The translations under genes were made by a program, and so were the position numbers. Of a DNA stretch of 64,000 bases, positions 18,086 through 27,520 are shown one piece after another (positions within the stretch are counted from its first letter, which is position 1; each line of letters starts with the position of its first letter). Location of the stretch: NCBI GenBank assembly GCA_913020115.1, contig CAJWBQ010000012.1, positions 49,381 through 113,380 of the forward strand, given 5' to 3'. This DNA comes from an uncultured Cellvibrionales bacterium (GTDB lineage: Bacteria > Pseudomonadota > Gammaproteobacteria > Pseudomonadales > Cellvibrionaceae). The notes beneath the pieces were generated by a model. That model ran no database searches. It had not been told where the DNA came from and saw only the letters and a list, made by a program, of their open reading frames with translations.

Positions 18086-18786
18086 ACGCACAATGGGAAC
18101 AACTCTCAGGTATGGTTGATGCTTTGAGCTTGCGCGAACGAGCTTTAGTATTGTTTTCTATATTGACCTTGCTCTATGTACTTTGGGACGCGCTATTGTT
18201 CGCGCCACAGGCGAAAAATGCGACGCTGCTGCAAAATCAGTTGGCGACTCAACTTGGGCAAGTTAAGGCAAAGCAGGACGAGTTCACACTTTTCAAATCC
18301 ATCGCCGACGGCGGTGCCAGTAGCCCTGAGCATCTTAAACAGGCGTCGCTGAAGCAAGAGTTGGCGGTTCTGGATGAGCGCTTAAGTTCCTTATCTCAAG
18401 GTTTGGTGGCGGCCGCCGATCTACCGATGTTACTGCAAGATGTATTAGCTGAGTCCTCAGACCTCCATTTGGTGAGTGTGCAAACTTTGGCTGTGGAGCC
18501 GCTTCCTTTGGATGTGGGCCCCGCAGAGGGCGCCAGTGCTACACCTTCCGACAATGCTCAAGCTGAACCCTCAGAGAAGGAGTCGGTTGGCGTGTACAAG
18601 CACAGCACCAGCCTTAAAATCAAAGGCGGTTATTTTCAGGTGCTCGAATATGTACGTCGATTGGAAAATTTAACTTGGCGCTTCTACTGGGACCGCATGA
18701 GCTATTCTGTGTCGACTTACCCTCAGGCTGAGATAGAAATTCGAGTTTATACCTTGAGTGCAGAGGAGGGTTTACTGGGTGTTTAA
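18082..18786 (+). CDS. mshJ: MSHA biogenesis protein MshJ (PilO-like)
   Basis: A 234-residue bitopic inner-membrane protein starting at TTG 18082, which overlaps the previous stop. A cytoplasmic stub with LSLRERALVLFS precedes one membrane helix (about residues 24-44), a coiled coil (45-105), and a periplasmic PilO-like fold (about 120-230) with a low-complexity Ala/Pro/Glu insertion near residues 150-172. It partners with the PilN-like protein in the periplasmic collar linking the motor to the secretin. Confidence 0.85.
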   Translation: MNAQWEQLSGMVDALSLRERALVLFSILTLLYVLWDALLFAPQAKNATLLQNQLATQLGQVKAKQDEFTLFKSIADGGASSPEHLKQASLKQELAVLDERLSSLSQGLVAAADLPMLLQDVLAESSDLHLVSVQTLAVEPLPLDVGPAEGASATPSDNAQAEPSEKESVGVYKHSTSLKIKGGYFQVLEYVRRLENLTWRFYWDRMSYSVSTYPQAEIEIRVYTLSAEEGLLGV

Positions 18787-19126
18787 ACAATTGTCGCAGC
18801 TGGGTCTATTGCTGCTCATAGGTTTTACGACTTTTGTAAGGGCTGAACCGGCACTGCAAGATCCTACTAAACCTCTAAGCTATTCCGCGGCCAAAGAAGC
18901 AGCTGAAATGAAGCTGGTACTTAATTCAGTATTAATGAGCCCGCAGCGGAAAATTGCCGTGATTAATGGCCAAGGGCTTGTCGAACAAGACACTATCAAA
19001 GGCTCGGGTGGGGTGATACTCGAGCGCATTTTACCTCATGAGGTTGTGCTTGAAAAAGCGGGCAAACGCTGGCGCATTCGTTTGCAGCACGATTTACTTG
19101 TGCAAAAAACTTCAGTGAATCATTAA
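18779..19126 (+). CDS. mshK: MSHA biogenesis protein MshK (PilP-like)
   Basis: A 115-residue exported protein. The GTG at 18779 is chosen because AGGAGGG (18763-18769) precedes it by 9 nt and it gives a clean signal peptide (LLLLIGFTTFVRA-E); an upstream GTG at 18758 would place the Shine-Dalgarno inside the gene. The mature part has the short DPTKPL motif common in PilP/GspC-like connectors and a small beta domain. It should link MshJ to the secretin MshL. It overlaps the 3' end of mshJ by 8 bp. Confidence 0.82.
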   Translation: MFKQLSQLGLLLLIGFTTFVRAEPALQDPTKPLSYSAAKEAAEMKLVLNSVLMSPQRKIAVINGQGLVEQDTIKGSGGVILERILPHEVVLEKAGKRWRIRLQHDLLVQKTSVNH

Positions 19127-19140
19127 AGGAAAAGGCTCGT

Positions 19141-20817
19141 ATGCTAGTAATTAAGCTCAAACGAATCATTCTACTGAGCGTGTTGACAGTTTTTGTCAGC
19201 AGTTGCGCTCAGCAGCGACCAGCGGTCATGCCGATGGAAACTGCGATGAATGATATTGTCCAAGAGCAGGCAGAACCGAGTTCTGTGCCCGATGCCGTGT
19301 CAGCGGCGCTGATTCCGGATTCGGGGCAAATACTGCCTGAAGGCGAAAATCAACAAGAGCGTTTTGATCTGGCCGTGCGCGACGTGCCTGCCCGAGTGTT
19401 CTTTTTAGGTTTGGTGGAGGGCACTGGCGTAAACGTGGTTGTGCACCCTGATGTGAAAGGTGAAATCTCCTTAGAACTTAACAGCGTTAGTATTGTTGAT
19501 GTGATGAACGTGACTAGAGACATCTACGGATACGAGTTCAAATTACAAAATGGCATTTATACGATTTACCCCAGCGAGCTGCGGACCGAAATTTTCCACG
19601 TTAACTATTTAGACGTGCAGCGGGTGGGTGTGTCGGATACAAGAGTTAAAGTGGGCGACATCAACTCCTCTAGTGGTAATAGTAATAATGGCGGTAACAA
19701 TAACAACAGTAATAGCAGTTCCAATGGTAGCGGCAGTTTGCTCGGTATTTTTGAGGATATAGAGTCCGCAGGTTCGGCGTCGGCCGGCTCTCGTGTAGAA
19801 ACCCTAAACAAAACGGATTTCTGGAGCGATCTGAAAGTTACCGTATCCGCAATTATTGGCGGCGAGCGAGACGAGCGCTTAGTAGTAGTTACCCCTCAGG
19901 CGGGTATGGTGGTAGTGAAGGCCCTGCCCCAGGAATTAAACTCGGTGCGAGAATTCCTCGAGCGAGCTGAGCTCAGTGTGAAGCGTCAAGTAATTCTAGA
20001 AGCAAAAATACTGGAAGTGCGTTTGAGTGCAGGTTATCAAACCGGTATTGATTGGGGGGCGATTAATGGTCAGCTTTTACTGGGCAACAACGTATCATTG
20101 TTCTCCTCTCCTAACGATATCACTGAAGCGTCTGAGGGCGTGGGTGAAATATTTTCTTCACTGATTAAAGTGGGCGATATTACGGACTTATTGTCACTTC
20201 TGGAGACGCAAGGTAATGTGCAAGTGCTGTCTAGCCCCAGAGTATCGACGGTTAATAATCAGAAGGCCGTAATTCGGGTGGGTTCAGATGAATTTTTTGT
20301 CACAGGAATCTCCAATAACACCACTTCCAATTCAAGCTCCACCACATCAACGCCGAGCATTGAATTAGCGTCCTTTTTCAGTGGCATTGCTCTGGACGTA
20401 ACCCCACAAATTGCTGAGAACGGCGAAGTTATCTTGCACATCCATCCAGTAATTAGTGAAGTTCAAGATCAACTAAAAAATCTTACCGTAGGCGATCAGA
20501 AGTTTTCGCTGCCTTTAGCTCTACGCGACATTCGTGAGTCAGACAGTATCGTGCGTGCCCGCAGCGGAGAAGTGGTGGTGTTGGGTGGCTTGATGCAAGA
20601 TTCTACAGTAGAACAAGATGGCAAGCATGTGGGCATTGGTGATGTGCCTTTGTTGAATACTTTTTTCAAGCAGAAGCAGCGAGTCAGTTCCAAAACCGAA
20701 TTGGTCATTTTGTTGCGCCCAATAGTAGTGGGTGAAGGCACCTGGAAAAATGCGGTCTCTGATTCACAGCGCACAATCAAGCGCCTTGGAAAACATTACG
20801 AACAGAATTTTCACTAG
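19141..20817 (+). CDS. mshL: MSHA secretin MshL (outer-membrane)
   Basis: A 558-residue secretin lipoprotein with a lipobox VSSC (about C22). Order: secretin/TonB short N-terminal domain (about 80-165), an Asn/Ser/Gly-rich low-complexity linker (about residues 178-205), an N1-like domain (about 225-285), and the secretin domain (about 290-550) with VLSSPRVSTVNNQKA and the final GEVVVLGGLMQDS and KTELVILLRP signatures. It forms the outer-membrane channel through which the pilus exits. The Asn/Ser linker is unusually repetitive and could vary in length between strains. Confidence 0.93.
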   Translation: MLVIKLKRIILLSVLTVFVSSCAQQRPAVMPMETAMNDIVQEQAEPSSVPDAVSAALIPDSGQILPEGENQQERFDLAVRDVPARVFFLGLVEGTGVNVVVHPDVKGEISLELNSVSIVDVMNVTRDIYGYEFKLQNGIYTIYPSELRTEIFHVNYLDVQRVGVSDTRVKVGDINSSSGNSNNGGNNNNSNSSSNGSGSLLGIFEDIESAGSASAGSRVETLNKTDFWSDLKVTVSAIIGGERDERLVVVTPQAGMVVVKALPQELNSVREFLERAELSVKRQVILEAKILEVRLSAGYQTGIDWGAINGQLLLGNNVSLFSSPNDITEASEGVGEIFSSLIKVGDITDLLSLLETQGNVQVLSSPRVSTVNNQKAVIRVGSDEFFVTGISNNTTSNSSSTTSTPSIELASFFSGIALDVTPQIAENGEVILHIHPVISEVQDQLKNLTVGDQKFSLPLALRDIRESDSIVRARSGEVVVLGGLMQDSTVEQDGKHVGIGDVPLLNTFFKQKQRVSSKTELVILLRPIVVGEGTWKNAVSDSQRTIKRLGKHYEQNFH

Positions 20818-20850
20818 TAAGCTCAGCGGCGAAACAGGAGTTATTAGCGA

Positions 20851-21768
20851 ATGTATCAGGAACATTTTGGTTTAAGTGAACGCCCATTTTCGCTGACACC
20901 TGATACGCAGTTTTTTTTCAATAAGCGCAGCCACCGCGACGCGCTCAATACCATGTTGTTGGCGCTTAGGCACAGTGAGGGCTTCGTCAAAGTCAGTGGC
21001 GAAGTTGGCACCGGTAAAACACTGCTCTGTCGAAAGTTACTAAAGTCTCTTGGCGATGAGTTTATCACGGCATATATCCCTAACCCCTATCTTACACCGG
21101 ATGAGCTGAAATGGTTTTTGGCTGGTGAAATTGGTGTGTCATTCGATAAAGCGGTGCCGAGTTACCAGCTTCTGGACGATATTTATAAGCGCTTGTTGAC
21201 CTTGGCGGGTGAACACCGTCAGGTGGTGTTGGTGGTGGACGAAGCTCAGGCCATGCCGAGAGAAAGTATCGAGGCCCTGCGTTTACTCACGAATCTTGAA
21301 ACGGAAAAACGCAAACTGTTACAGGTTGTTTTACTGGGGCAGCCAGAATTGGACGTACTGCTGGCCAGACCAGATTTAAGGCAGTTGAAGCAGCGAATAG
21401 TATTTTCTGAGACGCTGAAAGGTTTCAATCTCAAGGACACTCGCGACTATCTGAATTTCCGTTTGGCCTCGGCGGGCTATGAAGGGGAAGAGTTATTTAG
21501 CCGCTTAGCGGTGCGTCTACTGTATAAAGCTTCTGGTGGTATTCCTCGTTTAATGAATGTGATTGCCCACAAAGCCCTCCTTTCGGCCTACGGCCGAGGT
21601 GAGTCGCGGATTGGCCGGAAGCATGTGGCTTACGCTATTGAAGATACTGGTGAGAGTAAGTTCGGTGGAAAATTTTTAGTGCGAACTGACAAGTTGTGGT
21701 GGCCTATTCTAGGAGCATTGTCAGCATTGGTGCTCGTGGGTATCCCGCGTTTTATGGGGGTATGGTAG
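20851..21768 (+). CDS. mshM: MSHA biogenesis ATPase MshM (ExeA-like)
   Basis: A 305-residue AAA-type protein. The N-terminus MYQEHFGLSERPFSLTPD is the ExeA/MshM hallmark. Walker A is GEVGTGKT (about residues 50-57), Walker B is VVLVVDEAQ, and one C-terminal membrane helix (about 283-300) is present. ExeA-type proteins remodel peptidoglycan interaction to help assemble the secretin. The stop TAG shares its last base with the GTG start chosen for mshN. Confidence 0.9.
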   Translation: MYQEHFGLSERPFSLTPDTQFFFNKRSHRDALNTMLLALRHSEGFVKVSGEVGTGKTLLCRKLLKSLGDEFITAYIPNPYLTPDELKWFLAGEIGVSFDKAVPSYQLLDDIYKRLLTLAGEHRQVVLVVDEAQAMPRESIEALRLLTNLETEKRKLLQVVLLGQPELDVLLARPDLRQLKQRIVFSETLKGFNLKDTRDYLNFRLASAGYEGEELFSRLAVRLLYKASGGIPRLMNVIAHKALLSAYGRGESRIGRKHVAYAIEDTGESKFGGKFLVRTDKLWWPILGALSALVLVGIPRFMGVW

Positions 21769-23309
21769 TGAGTCTGGTCAATGATATGTTGCGTGACTTG
21801 GATAAGCAGCCGGTGCCGCGAAGTCCGGTCAAACGCTTACTCAGTGATGATGTCAGTCTCGAGCCTAAGCGTGAAGGGACATTTCAGTTTGCAAGTTTTT
21901 TACCCGGTCTGGTGGCCTTTCTGGTAGTTGGTGGTGCCGTTTTCTTTTCATTGGAGTCAAAGGAATCCGTTGTCGATGTGGTCAGTACACCGCAGGTGAT
22001 AGCCTCCCTTGAATCGGAGCTTGAACAGGAGTCGCCGTCAGAAGAAGACAGCGCGCGACTATTGAAATCTCTGTTGAACGCGGCAAAAACCGACTATTAC
22101 CAAGACGCCATTGGGGTCTTGAACGAACAGCCTCAAACCGCAGCAGAAGAGCTCGATGCACTGCCAGACTCGAAACCGCTTAGAGGCGAGTCTCTTCAAG
22201 CGCAAAGTGGGCAGATATCTAATGCTCGATCGCTACAATCGCTGGAAGTGGCGCAAGCACAGGCACAAGCCCTGCATATCGCGGAGTTGCTGCGCAATGC
22301 GAGGCGAGCCCTAAACCTAGATCGATTAACATCTCCCTTAGCAGACAACGCCTTTGATCATTACAACAAGGTACTTGTTATAGATGCGCAAAATGAAGAG
22401 GCAAAAACAGGCTTGAATGTGATTGCCGAGCGCTATGTTGAATTGGCACAGGAGTACGCATTGGAAGGCAATACTACACGCGCTGGAGTGTTGCTTAGGC
22501 GTGCCAGTGCGGTGGTTCCGTTTCATCCTGCAGTGGTAAATTTTTGGCCCAACATTAATCGTTACGGCTATGCCCTAAGTGATGGGCAAGAGAAAAACGA
22601 AGTGCCCCTTAAAACTCAGGATATTCTTCAGGCCGGAGCAGTGGCTGCAAAACCTGTATCGGGCGTTGAAGGACAAGTGGCAGCACCAAAGGCTGTGAGT
22701 GTGGTGCGCAGTACGGAATCATTAGATCGACAAGTGGCCCGCGAAGCTCGGGCTCTTGTCGCTCAAGGTCGTTCGTCTTCCGCACGCTTACAGTTACAGG
22801 CCTTTGTTAGTGACAACCCTAAGGCATTGCACAGTATTAGAGCTTTGTTTGATTTGCTGCTACAAGTAAATGCTTACGCGGATGCAAAGCGCTTGTTAGC
22901 ACAAAGCAGTGATTTACCATCTTTAGAGCTGAGTAAAATGACAGCTTACTGGTTTTTAGCTCAAGACGATTTACAGGGCGCGGGGCGAGCGATTGATTCG
23001 CAGCAGGCAAACACGCAAGTCGATACAAGCTTTCTGGCGCTGAAAGCAGGGGTTTTGCATAAGCTGGAACGTTATCAAGAATCTGCTCAAACCTACAAAA
23101 CACTATTACAGCAAGATCAAACTAATTCTGCATATTGGTTGGGTCTGGCCGTTGCATCGGATGCGATGGAAGACGCCGGTGCAGCCTTACAGGCGTTTAA
23201 AGCGGCTGAACCCGGACAAAAAAATACCGACATCCGCCGTTATATTACCACGCGCATAAGCGCCTTATCTAAGCGTGCAATCACCACAGGAAGCAAAACA
23301 CAGCCATGA
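21768..23309 (+). CDS. mshN: MSHA biogenesis protein MshN (TPR)
   Basis: A 513-residue bitopic protein. GTG 21768 is preferred over the ATG at 21762 because the GGGGG at 21756-21760 is then at proper distance, and the product starts MSLVNDMLRDLDKQP as usual for MshN. A membrane helix lies at about residues 40-60, followed by an acidic linker and at least six TPR-like helical repeats from about residue 150 to the C-terminus. The TPRs are expected to bind other assembly proteins in the periplasm. The 3' end overlaps mshE by 4 bp. Confidence 0.88.
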   Translation: MSLVNDMLRDLDKQPVPRSPVKRLLSDDVSLEPKREGTFQFASFLPGLVAFLVVGGAVFFSLESKESVVDVVSTPQVIASLESELEQESPSEEDSARLLKSLLNAAKTDYYQDAIGVLNEQPQTAAEELDALPDSKPLRGESLQAQSGQISNARSLQSLEVAQAQAQALHIAELLRNARRALNLDRLTSPLADNAFDHYNKVLVIDAQNEEAKTGLNVIAERYVELAQEYALEGNTTRAGVLLRRASAVVPFHPAVVNFWPNINRYGYALSDGQEKNEVPLKTQDILQAGAVAAKPVSGVEGQVAAPKAVSVVRSTESLDRQVAREARALVAQGRSSSARLQLQAFVSDNPKALHSIRALFDLLLQVNAYADAKRLLAQSSDLPSLELSKMTAYWFLAQDDLQGAGRAIDSQQANTQVDTSFLALKAGVLHKLERYQESAQTYKTLLQQDQTNSAYWLGLAVASDAMEDAGAALQAFKAAEPGQKNTDIRRYITTRISALSKRAITTGSKTQP

Positions 23310-25048
23310 CACAGGCAGCGGCCCCAAAACGAATTCGCCTAGGCGATTTGCTGGTTAGTCAGCAAATGATCAGTGAAGCCCAATTACAGCACGCCCTGCA
23401 AGAGCAAAAGATGACTGGCCGAAAGCTGGGTGCGTCATTGGTTGATCTTGGTTATGTGGACGAAAATGCTTTGTTAAGCCTGCTCTCGGAGCAGCTCGAA
23501 ATACCCTTTGTTGATCTTGAACATTTTCGCTTCGATCGAGATTTAGTGGCCGTTTTAGCTGAGACTACTGCACGACGCTACCGCGTGATGCTTTTACGTG
23601 AAGACGACGACGGTTTGCTTTTGGGTATGGCTGACCCTACAGATATTTTTGGTTTGGATGAGTTGCAGGCGCTTGTGAGCAAGCCCCTGATGCCCGCAGT
23701 AGTTCGTGAATCTCAACTCTTAGACATTCTTGATATCGCCTACAGTCACGAAGACGAAATTGCCTCCCTGGCAGGGGAGCTTGAAGACGACCTCGTCGAC
23801 AATGGCGCTATTGATCTGGCAGACATCATCACTGATGCCACCGATTCAGACGCGCCGGTAGTGAAGTTGCTACAAAAAATATTTGAAGAGGCCATCAACG
23901 CCAAAGCGTCGGATATTCACATCGAGCCCGACGAAACAGTGTTGCGCATTCGACGTCGAATTGACGGCATGCTCACCGAGCAAGTGATGAATGAAAAACG
24001 TATTGCCGCGGCTTTGGTGGTGCGTTTGAAATTGATGTCGGGCTTGGATATTTCTGAAAAGCGTATGCCTCAAGATGGGCGTTTCAACCTCAAGGTAAAA
24101 TCGCGAAATATTGATGTGCGTATCTCGACCATGCCCGTGCAGTTTGGCGAATCGGTGGTGATGCGTCTACTGGATCATACCGACGGCATTATGCCTCTGG
24201 AAACTGTCGGCATGCCGCCAGAGTTAGCGGAGCGTTTCCGGCAAATTATTCGTCGCCCACACGGCCTCGTATTAGTGACAGGGCCAACGGGTAGCGGTAA
24301 AACCACTACTTTGTATGGCGCCTTGAATGAACTCAATGAGCCCGAAAAGAAAATCATCACCGTGGAAGACCCGGTAGAATACCGCTTGCCCCGCGTGAGC
24401 CAAGTGCAAGTTCATGAAAAAATTGGTTTAGACTTTGGTGTAGTACTGCGCGCGGCTTTGCGCCAAGATCCAGATATATTGCTAGTCGGCGAGATTCGCG
24501 ACGGCGAGTCGGCTGAAATTGCACTTCGCTCAGCCATGACCGGGCACTTGGTGCTCTCCACCTTACACACCAACGACGCGGTGACCTCCGCTCTGCGTTT
24601 AATTGATATGGGTGTAGATGGGTTCCTTGTGGCAACCGCATTGAAAGCCATTGTTGCCCAGCGTTTGGTGCGGCGAATTTGTAGCAGTTGCGGTGTGGAT
24701 CACGAACCGAATGCGAATGAGCGTCAACTGCTTGCGGTGATCGCCCGCGGGCGAGATTTTTCTCAAACTCAATTTCGCCGTGGAGCTGGCTGCCCGCACT
24801 GTTTTAGTACAGGCTATCGCGGCCGCATCGGGGTTTTTGAAATGCTGGAAATCAATCGACCAATGGCGGATGCTCTGCGTGAAAATAGCATTGGTGGTTT
24901 TTCTAAGGCATGTCACAACAATCCTAACTTTCACCCCTTAAACTTAAGTGCGCTGGAATACGCTATTCAAGGAGTGACAACCTTAGATGAAGTGATGCGA
25001 GTGTCGGCGCAAGTTGAAGATGAAGTGGTGTCTCTCGATGAGGAGTAA
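23306..25048 (+). CDS. mshE: MSHA pilus extension ATPase MshE with c-di-GMP-binding MshEN domain
   Basis: A 580-residue GspE-family hexameric ATPase. The N-terminus holds two 24-residue MshEN motifs (residues 11-34 beginning RLGDLL, and 40-63 beginning KLGASL) with a 5-residue spacer, the known c-di-GMP pocket; the second has Lys where Arg is usual. Walker A GPTGSGKT is at about residues 326-333, the Asp box and His box follow, and a CxxC...CxxC zinc motif lies near residues 454-500. It powers pilus extension and should be switched on by c-di-GMP from cyclases such as the two encoded in this window. Confidence 0.95.
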   Translation: MTQAAAPKRIRLGDLLVSQQMISEAQLQHALQEQKMTGRKLGASLVDLGYVDENALLSLLSEQLEIPFVDLEHFRFDRDLVAVLAETTARRYRVMLLREDDDGLLLGMADPTDIFGLDELQALVSKPLMPAVVRESQLLDILDIAYSHEDEIASLAGELEDDLVDNGAIDLADIITDATDSDAPVVKLLQKIFEEAINAKASDIHIEPDETVLRIRRRIDGMLTEQVMNEKRIAAALVVRLKLMSGLDISEKRMPQDGRFNLKVKSRNIDVRISTMPVQFGESVVMRLLDHTDGIMPLETVGMPPELAERFRQIIRRPHGLVLVTGPTGSGKTTTLYGALNELNEPEKKIITVEDPVEYRLPRVSQVQVHEKIGLDFGVVLRAALRQDPDILLVGEIRDGESAEIALRSAMTGHLVLSTLHTNDAVTSALRLIDMGVDGFLVATALKAIVAQRLVRRICSSCGVDHEPNANERQLLAVIARGRDFSQTQFRRGAGCPHCFSTGYRGRIGVFEMLEINRPMADALRENSIGGFSKACHNNPNFHPLNLSALEYAIQGVTTLDEVMRVSAQVEDEVVSLDEE

Positions 25049-25054
25049 AGTGCT

Positions 25055-26278
25055 GTGACTCAGTACACCTTCAAGGGGCGCAACTCTCAAGGCCAAGAAG
25101 TGCTTGGCACACTTGAGGGTGTTTCGGTCGATGCGGTTGCGGGGCAGTTAAGTGCGCGAGGGCTTATTCCTATCCGCATTGAAGAGGCGAAAGTACAGGC
25201 GGGCTTGGCTCTGCGCTGGCAATCTATGCGCTCAGATAAACCGGTCACAATTGTCGATTTAATTATTTTTTGCCGGCAGATGTATACCGTGAATCGGGCG
25301 GGGGTACCTTTAATTCAAGGAGTGAGAGGCTTGGCTAACTCACTTCGTCACCCTCGTTTTCAAACCGTGCTTCATAATGTGGCCGATCAATTGGAAAAGG
25401 GCGTTGAGCTGTCTGCTTCCATGGCTCAGCACCCTGATGTGTTTGATAAGCTGTTTGTCAGTTTGGTTAACGTGGGCGAAAACAGCGGCAAGCTCGATGA
25501 GGCGTTTAATCAGCTGAGTTCATATCTTGAGCGCGATTTAGATACGGCTAAACGGATTAAGTCGGCTACTCGCTACCCGAGTTTTGTTTTGGGCGCTTTG
25601 GTCATTGCCATGGTGGTGATTAATATTTTTGTGATTCCAAACTTTGCCGATATGTTTGCAAAATTTGGAGCTGAGCTGCCATTGCCAACAATCATTTTAT
25701 TGGGTACATCGGCGTTTTTTGTGAATTACTGGCACATCATGCTGGGCTTGACGGGCGTGGCGTGGTTTCTGTTTAAGCGCCACGTCAAAACCGAAGCTGG
25801 CAGTCGTCAATGGGGCCGAATATTACTACGTTTACCCATTGTGGGCGATATTATTGAACGCGCTTCTATGGCTCGCTATGCCAGATCTTTTGGGCTAATG
25901 CTGAGTTCTGGCGTGCCACTCATACAATCTTTGCAACTCTGCTCTCGCGTCATCGATAACCCATGGTTGGGTGACAAAATTTTGGGCATTCGCGAAGGTA
26001 TCGAACGCGGCGAAAGTTTACTCTCAACTCATAATCAGAGTGGCATGTTTACCCCGCTGGTATTACAAATGATAGGTGTCGGTGAAGAAAGTGGCCAAGT
26101 GGACACCTTACTGAAAGAAGTGGCCGAATTTTATGAGCGGGAAGTTGATTACGACCTAAAAACATTGAGCGACCGCATTGAGCCGATAATGATCGTGATT
26201 ATGGCCAGCTTTGTACTGATTCTCGCCCTGGGTATTTTCCTGCCTATGTGGAATATGTACAGCTTGCAGACGGGGTGA
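25055..26278 (+). CDS. mshG: MSHA inner-membrane platform protein MshG (GspF/PilC family)
   Basis: A 407-residue polytopic protein with GTG start 6 bp after mshE, preceded by GAGGAG. It has the duplicated GspF domain: first copy about residues 70-195 and second about 275-400, each ending in a membrane helix, with a central hydrophobic pair (about 170-230). The motif VGENSGKLDEAF and its repeat VGEESGQVDTLL are characteristic. It anchors the MshE motor and feeds pilin subunits into the growing fibre. Confidence 0.94.
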   Translation: MTQYTFKGRNSQGQEVLGTLEGVSVDAVAGQLSARGLIPIRIEEAKVQAGLALRWQSMRSDKPVTIVDLIIFCRQMYTVNRAGVPLIQGVRGLANSLRHPRFQTVLHNVADQLEKGVELSASMAQHPDVFDKLFVSLVNVGENSGKLDEAFNQLSSYLERDLDTAKRIKSATRYPSFVLGALVIAMVVINIFVIPNFADMFAKFGAELPLPTIILLGTSAFFVNYWHIMLGLTGVAWFLFKRHVKTEAGSRQWGRILLRLPIVGDIIERASMARYARSFGLMLSSGVPLIQSLQLCSRVIDNPWLGDKILGIREGIERGESLLSTHNQSGMFTPLVLQMIGVGEESGQVDTLLKEVAEFYEREVDYDLKTLSDRIEPIMIVIMASFVLILALGIFLPMWNMYSLQTG

Positions 26279-26280
26279 GA

Positions 26281-26826
26281 ATGTCGAGAGCCCAACAACA
26301 AGGTTTTAGTTTGTTAGAGCTTATTTTAGTGATCACGCTAATTGGTTTGTTGGCGGCCTGGAGCATCCGCTATTACAACGATGTTGCAGAAAACTCCCAG
26401 CGTGTGGGTATGGAGGCCTTAGCGCATCATTTCACAACAGCGGTGATGGGGGTGCATGGCCAATGGTTATTGCATACGGAAGCGCGTGGCCCTGCTAGCC
26501 AATTAGAGAATGATGGTGTTCTGCTGGCAATCAGCAAAAATGGTTGGCCTGTAGGTGTTGTCTCGGGTGGTATAAAAGCGCCCGCATCAGCTTATGAAGG
26601 CACGCAAGACCAGCAGCAGTGCGCGGCCTTGTGGATGAGCCTACTACAAAACCCTGCACCCTATGTATTGGCAGGGGACGACAATAGCAAAGGGTTTCGC
26701 TACCGAATTTCGGCCTTAAAAACTGGGGTATGCCGGTTTGAGCTTATATCTTCCAGCTTGCAGGGGGTTTACTTTGATTACTTTGCTCACCGCGGCCAGG
26801 TGATATTATCGCGCCCACGAGGCTAA
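26281..26826 (+). CDS. Minor type IV prepilin (MshF/MshB position)
   Basis: A 181-residue prepilin-like protein with ATG 26281, 2 bp after the mshG stop. A short basic leader (MSRAQQQG) is cleaved before the N-methylated Phe of FSLLELILV, with Glu at position +5, then a hydrophobic helix. The globular part contains GWPVG and two cysteines that may form the pilin disulphide. By position between mshG and mshA it corresponds to mshF or mshB; the GWP motif favours mshF, but I cannot decide. Confidence 0.85.
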   Translation: MSRAQQQGFSLLELILVITLIGLLAAWSIRYYNDVAENSQRVGMEALAHHFTTAVMGVHGQWLLHTEARGPASQLENDGVLLAISKNGWPVGVVSGGIKAPASAYEGTQDQQQCAALWMSLLQNPAPYVLAGDDNSKGFRYRISALKTGVCRFELISSSLQGVYFDYFAHRGQVILSRPRG

Positions 26827-26850
26827 AACTAAGGTTTTAAGCTTAATAAA

Positions 26851-26866
26851 TGGCCTAAAGTATGCA
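26851..26866 (+). promoter_or_regulatory. Candidate sigma-54 promoter for mshA
   Basis: TGGCCTAAAGTATGCA has the invariant GG and GC separated by 10 nt, with the full TGGC at -24 and TGCA at -12. It lies 225 bp before mshA, in the largest gap inside the pilus cluster (264 bp). Major type IV pilin genes are often sigma-54 dependent, which supports the call, but a 16-bp match can also arise by chance. Confidence 0.4.
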
Positions 26867-27090
26867 CGCTATCACATTGATTCACATGAATATTTGGAAA
26901 TTCGCGAGAGAGGGGCTATATTGGGAGGCATCAATAGGTATACATTGAGCAAGGAACTGGGTACCGAACATAAAAACGGAATTTGGGTAGACGCAGAACC
27001 CACCAATATTGACGGGGCCTGCGGGGCAAAGGTTAACTAATAACAAATCTGGCTTATTGAAAAGTCATAAGTCTATGGAGACTGTACATC

Positions 27091-27498
27091 ATGAAAAAAC
27101 AACAATCGGGTTTCACTCTCATCGAGCTTATTGCGGTAATCGTTATATTAGGTATTTTGGCGGCTACGGCTGTGCCTAAGTTTTTGGATTTGTCTACAGC
27201 AGCAGAAGCGGCGGCCCGCTCGGGTGTTGCAGCGGGTTATGAAAGTGCGAGCAGCTTGAACTATGCACATTCGGTTGCGCTTGGTGCTAACCTCCAAAGC
27301 GGTACTTCCGTGGCGATTGTAGGCTGCGTTAAGGCTACTTTAGATTCATTGATGGCCTCGCCAATTGGTTCTGAGTACACCGTAACAGGAACCGCTTCAG
27401 GTTTGGCTGTTGGCGCTAGTGACACTTGTGGATTGGTGTTAAACAGCACTACAACCAATTTCAACATTATTGGTACGGCTGCAGTAACGGTGCCTTAA
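27091..27498 (+). CDS. mshA: MSHA major pilin MshA
   Basis: A 135-residue type IV prepilin. The leader MKKQQSG is cut before FTLIELIAVIVILG, giving N-methyl-Phe with Glu5. The globular part is rich in small residues and has two cysteines (about C79 and C110) that would close the D-loop. It is the shortest pilin of the cluster with its own 264-bp upstream region, as expected for the main subunit. TATGGAGA provides the ribosome site. It builds the surface adhesion and near-surface motility fibre. Confidence 0.92.
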   Translation: MKKQQSGFTLIELIAVIVILGILAATAVPKFLDLSTAAEAAARSGVAAGYESASSLNYAHSVALGANLQSGTSVAIVGCVKATLDSLMASPIGSEYTVTGTASGLAVGASDTCGLVLNSTTTNFNIIGTAAVTVP

Positions 27499-27520
27499 GC
27501 ATTCTTGATCGTTTAGATCA

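Noticed and set aside
26804..27040. A gene in the mshA leader frame
   Set aside because: The frame is open, but there is no ATG or GTG start with a ribosome site and no certain homology, so it is kept only as an observation.
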